Positions 4,699 through 6,407 of a stretch of 6,407 nt of DNA are shown here, piece after piece. Under the pieces are notes generated by a model that saw only the letters and a list, made by a program, of their open reading frames with translations, was not told the origin of the DNA and made no database searches. The stretch covers positions 1 to 6,407 of the forward strand of contig JAEWSS010000108.1 in the NCBI GenBank assembly GCA_023459755.1, written 5' to 3'. How positions within the stretch are numbered: position 1 is the first letter of the stretch; the number at the start of each line of letters is the position of its first letter. Source of the stretch: Verrucomicrobiota bacterium (GTDB lineage: Bacteria > Verrucomicrobiota > Lentisphaeria > Victivallales > Victivallaceae). A program made the position numbers and the translations under genes.

Positions 4699-5880
4699 CT
4701 ATGCCTTCCAATACGGCGACATCGCCCGAAGATCGGCAATGACCTTGGGCAGATAGTCCGCGATTTCGTCAACTTCTTCTATTGTATTGTAGCGCGAGAA
4801 ACTGAACCGGAGCGTGCCGTGCGCCGCCGTGTAGGGCAGCCCCATCGCCCGCAGCACATGCGACGGCTCCAGACTGCCGGTGGTGCAGGCACTGCCGGAC
4901 GATGCGCAGATGCCGCGCTGATCAAGCCGGAGCAGGATCGCCTCGCCCTCGATATACTCAAAGCTGATGCTTGAGGTGTTCGGCAGCCGATGCTCCATGT
5001 CTCCGTTGATCCGGATCTGCGGAACCTGAGCCGCAATCTTCGCTTCCAGCCGGTCGCGCAGCATGGCAACGTGCCGTATCTCGGCGTCCATTCCGGCAAA
5101 AGCCAGCTCGCAGGCCCGGCCCAACCCGACAATGCCGGCCACATTTTCCGTGCCGCCGCGCCGTCCCTTTTCCTGATGGCCGCCGATGATGAACGGCCGG
5201 AACCGGATGCCGCGCCGGACGTAAAGCACGCCAACGCCTTTGGGCGCGTGAAGTTTATGACCGGACAAACTCAGCATGTCGATCTCCGAGTCGTCAAGTT
5301 TGATCGGAACCTTGCCGACCGCCTGCACCGCGTCGGTGTGAAACAATGCGCCGTGCTTGTGGGCAAGTTTCGCCGCCGCTTCCACCGGAAAAATATTGCC
5401 GATTTCGTTATTCGCCCACATCAGTGAAACCACCGCGGTATCGGCGTCCACCGCCTGCTCCAGCTCATCCATGTTCAGCCGGCCTTGACCGTCCACGCCA
5501 ACCGTAACCACGGTATAGCCCTCGCGTTCGAGTTCGCGGCACAGATTGAGAATCGCCGGATGCTCCAGTTTGCCGGTAACGATCTTGTGGCGGTCGCTCC
5601 GGGTCTGAAGCGCACTGCGGATGGCGGCGTTGTCGCTCTCCGTTCCGCAGCTGGTGAAAATTATCTCGGTCGCCTGGCCGAGGTTGTTGCGGTATGACGC
5701 GCCGAGCAGGTCGGCCACCTGACGCCGCGCCGCCTCGATGTCCGCCGCCAGTTTGCCGCCGAAGGTGTAGATGCTGGACGGGTTGCCGTAGTTTTCGCAG
5801 AGATACCCGCGCATCGCCTCAAAAACTTCCGGAGCAACGCAGGTGGTGGCGTTGTTGTCCACATAAATGACTTTGCTCAT
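4699..5880 (-). CDS. nifS: Cysteine desulfurase, NifS type
   Basis: This is a full-length (393 residues) PLP enzyme of the class V aminotransferase fold. It takes sulfur from L-cysteine as an enzyme persulfide and hands it to the scaffold for Fe-S cluster building, in the cytoplasm. The start YVDNNATT (6-13), His107 in LEHP, NNE (157-159), HTDAVQAVGK (181-190) with Asp183 and Gln186, the PLP lysine Lys209 in SLSGHKLHAPKG, and RRGGTEN (240-246) are all present. The catalytic Cys332 lies in SSGSACTTG, a short loop of the NifS/IscS (group I) kind. No key residue is missing. Its ATG directly follows the nifU TAA with no space, and GGAG lies in the nifU end, so the two are coupled. I call it NifS rather than IscS because its partner is a multidomain NifU. 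Confidence 0.96.
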   Translation of the reverse strand: MSKVIYVDNNATTCVAPEVFEAMRGYLCENYGNPSSIYTFGGKLAADIEAARRQVADLLGASYRNNLGQATEIIFTSCGTESDNAAIRSALQTRSDRHKIVTGKLEHPAILNLCRELEREGYTVVTVGVDGQGRLNMDELEQAVDADTAVVSLMWANNEIGNIFPVEAAAKLAHKHGALFHTDAVQAVGKVPIKLDDSEIDMLSLSGHKLHAPKGVGVLYVRRGIRFRPFIIGGHQEKGRRGGTENVAGIVGLGRACELAFAGMDAEIRHVAMLRDRLEAKIAAQVPQIRINGDMEHRLPNTSSISFEYIEGEAILLRLDQRGICASSGSACTTGSLEPSHVLRAMGLPYTAAHGTLRFSFSRYNTIEEVDEIADYLPKVIADLRAMSPYWKA

Positions 5881-6407
5881 TTAAACATTCTCCACCATGA
5901 TCTCGGGGGAAACGAACTCGCGGAGCTTGTCCTCCACCAGATTTTTCAGCGTGACGCCCGATGACGGGCAGCCGGAGCAGCGCCCCTGCAGCCGGACGCG
6001 AACCACCGCGCCGACAATATCAATCAACTCCATGCTTCCGCCGTCTTTTTCCAGCATCGGCACAATCTCACGGTCAATGACCTCCTGAACCTTGACCACT
6101 TTCTTCACCACCGGCCAGGCGGCGAATCCCGGCGCGTCCCTGCCGGCGTCGTCGGACTTCTTGCGATGCAGCTCCTCGTCCAGTATCTTCTGGATGTCGT
6201 CCAGACAGCTGGAGCAGGCGCCGCCCGCCTTGCAGTAGTTGGTGACCTCGGCCACGGTTTTCAGATTGTTCTCGCGGATGACCCGCCGGATCTTCACATC
6301 GGTTACGCCGAAGCATTTGCAGACCACATAACCTTCGTGGTCGCCGGCCGCATCTTCGGCCTTCACGCCGCGGTAGTCGGCGATCGCCGCCTGAAGCGCC
6401 TCCATCC
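5881..6407 (-). CDS. nifU: Fe-S assembly scaffold NifU, C-terminal two domains (5' end cut)
   Basis: The 174 residues counted from the first visible Met, at 6405, cover two of the three NifU domains. First is a BFD-like [2Fe-2S] domain with Cys29-x-Cys31 and Cys64-x2-Cys67. The 32-residue gap between the pairs is the NifU pattern. Then comes the C-terminal NifU domain (about 104-170) with EKDGGSMELI and the cluster-binding CSGC (143-146). NifU assembles and transfers Fe-S clusters, using sulfur from NifS. The Met at 6405 is probably internal: EALQAAIADYR is the helix that ends the IscU-like domain, so that domain must lie beyond the window. A Cys at 58 replaces the usual Thr of the YTKAGG motif. 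The linker between domains (80-97) is charged. The stop directly abuts the nifS start. Confidence 0.94.
   Translation of the reverse strand, partial: MEALQAAIADYRGVKAEDAAGDHEGYVVCKCFGVTDVKIRRVIRENNLKTVAEVTNYCKAGGACSSCLDDIQKILDEELHRKKSDDAGRDAPGFAAWPVVKKVVKVQEVIDREIVPMLEKDGGSMELIDIVGAVVRVRLQGRCSGCPSSGVTLKNLVEDKLREFVSPEIMVENV

Noticed and set aside
4695..4772. Upstream ATG at 4772 for the DUF493 gene
   Set aside because: The added 26 residues only reread nifS in another frame. The DUF493 family begins at the Met at 4694.
4990..5427. Plus-strand frame opposite nifS
   Set aside because: It is antisense to a highly conserved enzyme gene and reflects codon structure on the other strand.
1..6407. 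Mobile element, CRISPR array or defence system
   Set aside because: I saw no transposase, integrase, repeat-spacer pattern, toxin-antitoxin pair or nuclease motif in any frame.

Overview
The window looks like ordinary chromosomal DNA from a Gram-negative-type bacterium. It carries lipobox lipoproteins, good Shine-Dalgarno sites, Rho-independent terminators and moderately GC-rich genes with AT-rich gaps. The envelope genes have a style I associate with the PVC superphylum (Lentisphaerota or Verrucomicrobia-like), but this is weak inference and no marker here settles it. I see no phage, insertion sequence, CRISPR array or other mobile element.

Layout. Nearly everything is on the minus strand, so it reads from the right edge to the left. 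(1) Positions 6407-4431: a Fe-S cluster assembly operon. It runs nifU (5' end cut by the window), nifS (abutting it) and a DUF493/YbeD-like gene 4 bp later. (2) Positions 4430-4260: an AT-rich gap with a perfect 17-bp palindrome and a promoter. (3) Positions 4259-2873: a membrane-anchored coiled-coil protein with a C-terminal beta-type domain, then a 40-residue single-pass membrane protein, then a strong terminator. (4) Positions 2761-1131: a possible 51-residue ORF, a 52-residue lipoprotein, a 393-residue DUF4349 lipoprotein and a terminator. (5) Positions 638-1022, the only plus-strand unit: a near-consensus promoter, a 78-residue zinc-ribbon protein and, 3 nt after its stop, tRNA-Thr(UGU). 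(6) Positions 529-111, minus strand: a YggL-family ribosome-associated protein with a cysteine-rich tail, then a terminator. (7) Positions 78-1, minus strand: the first 26 codons of a LemA-family membrane protein.

How the genes work together. NifS takes sulfur from cysteine and NifU builds and carries the cluster. The DUF493 protein is probably made with them by translational coupling. The middle of the window encodes cell-envelope proteins of unknown role, three of them very small (40, 51 and 52 residues). YggL, tRNA-Thr and the zinc-ribbon gene relate to translation or are uncharacterised. I found no unmistakably new multi-gene system. The best leads are the DUF493 coupling to nifUS, the small envelope proteins, the extended YggL tail and the mRNA-tRNA fusion transcript.
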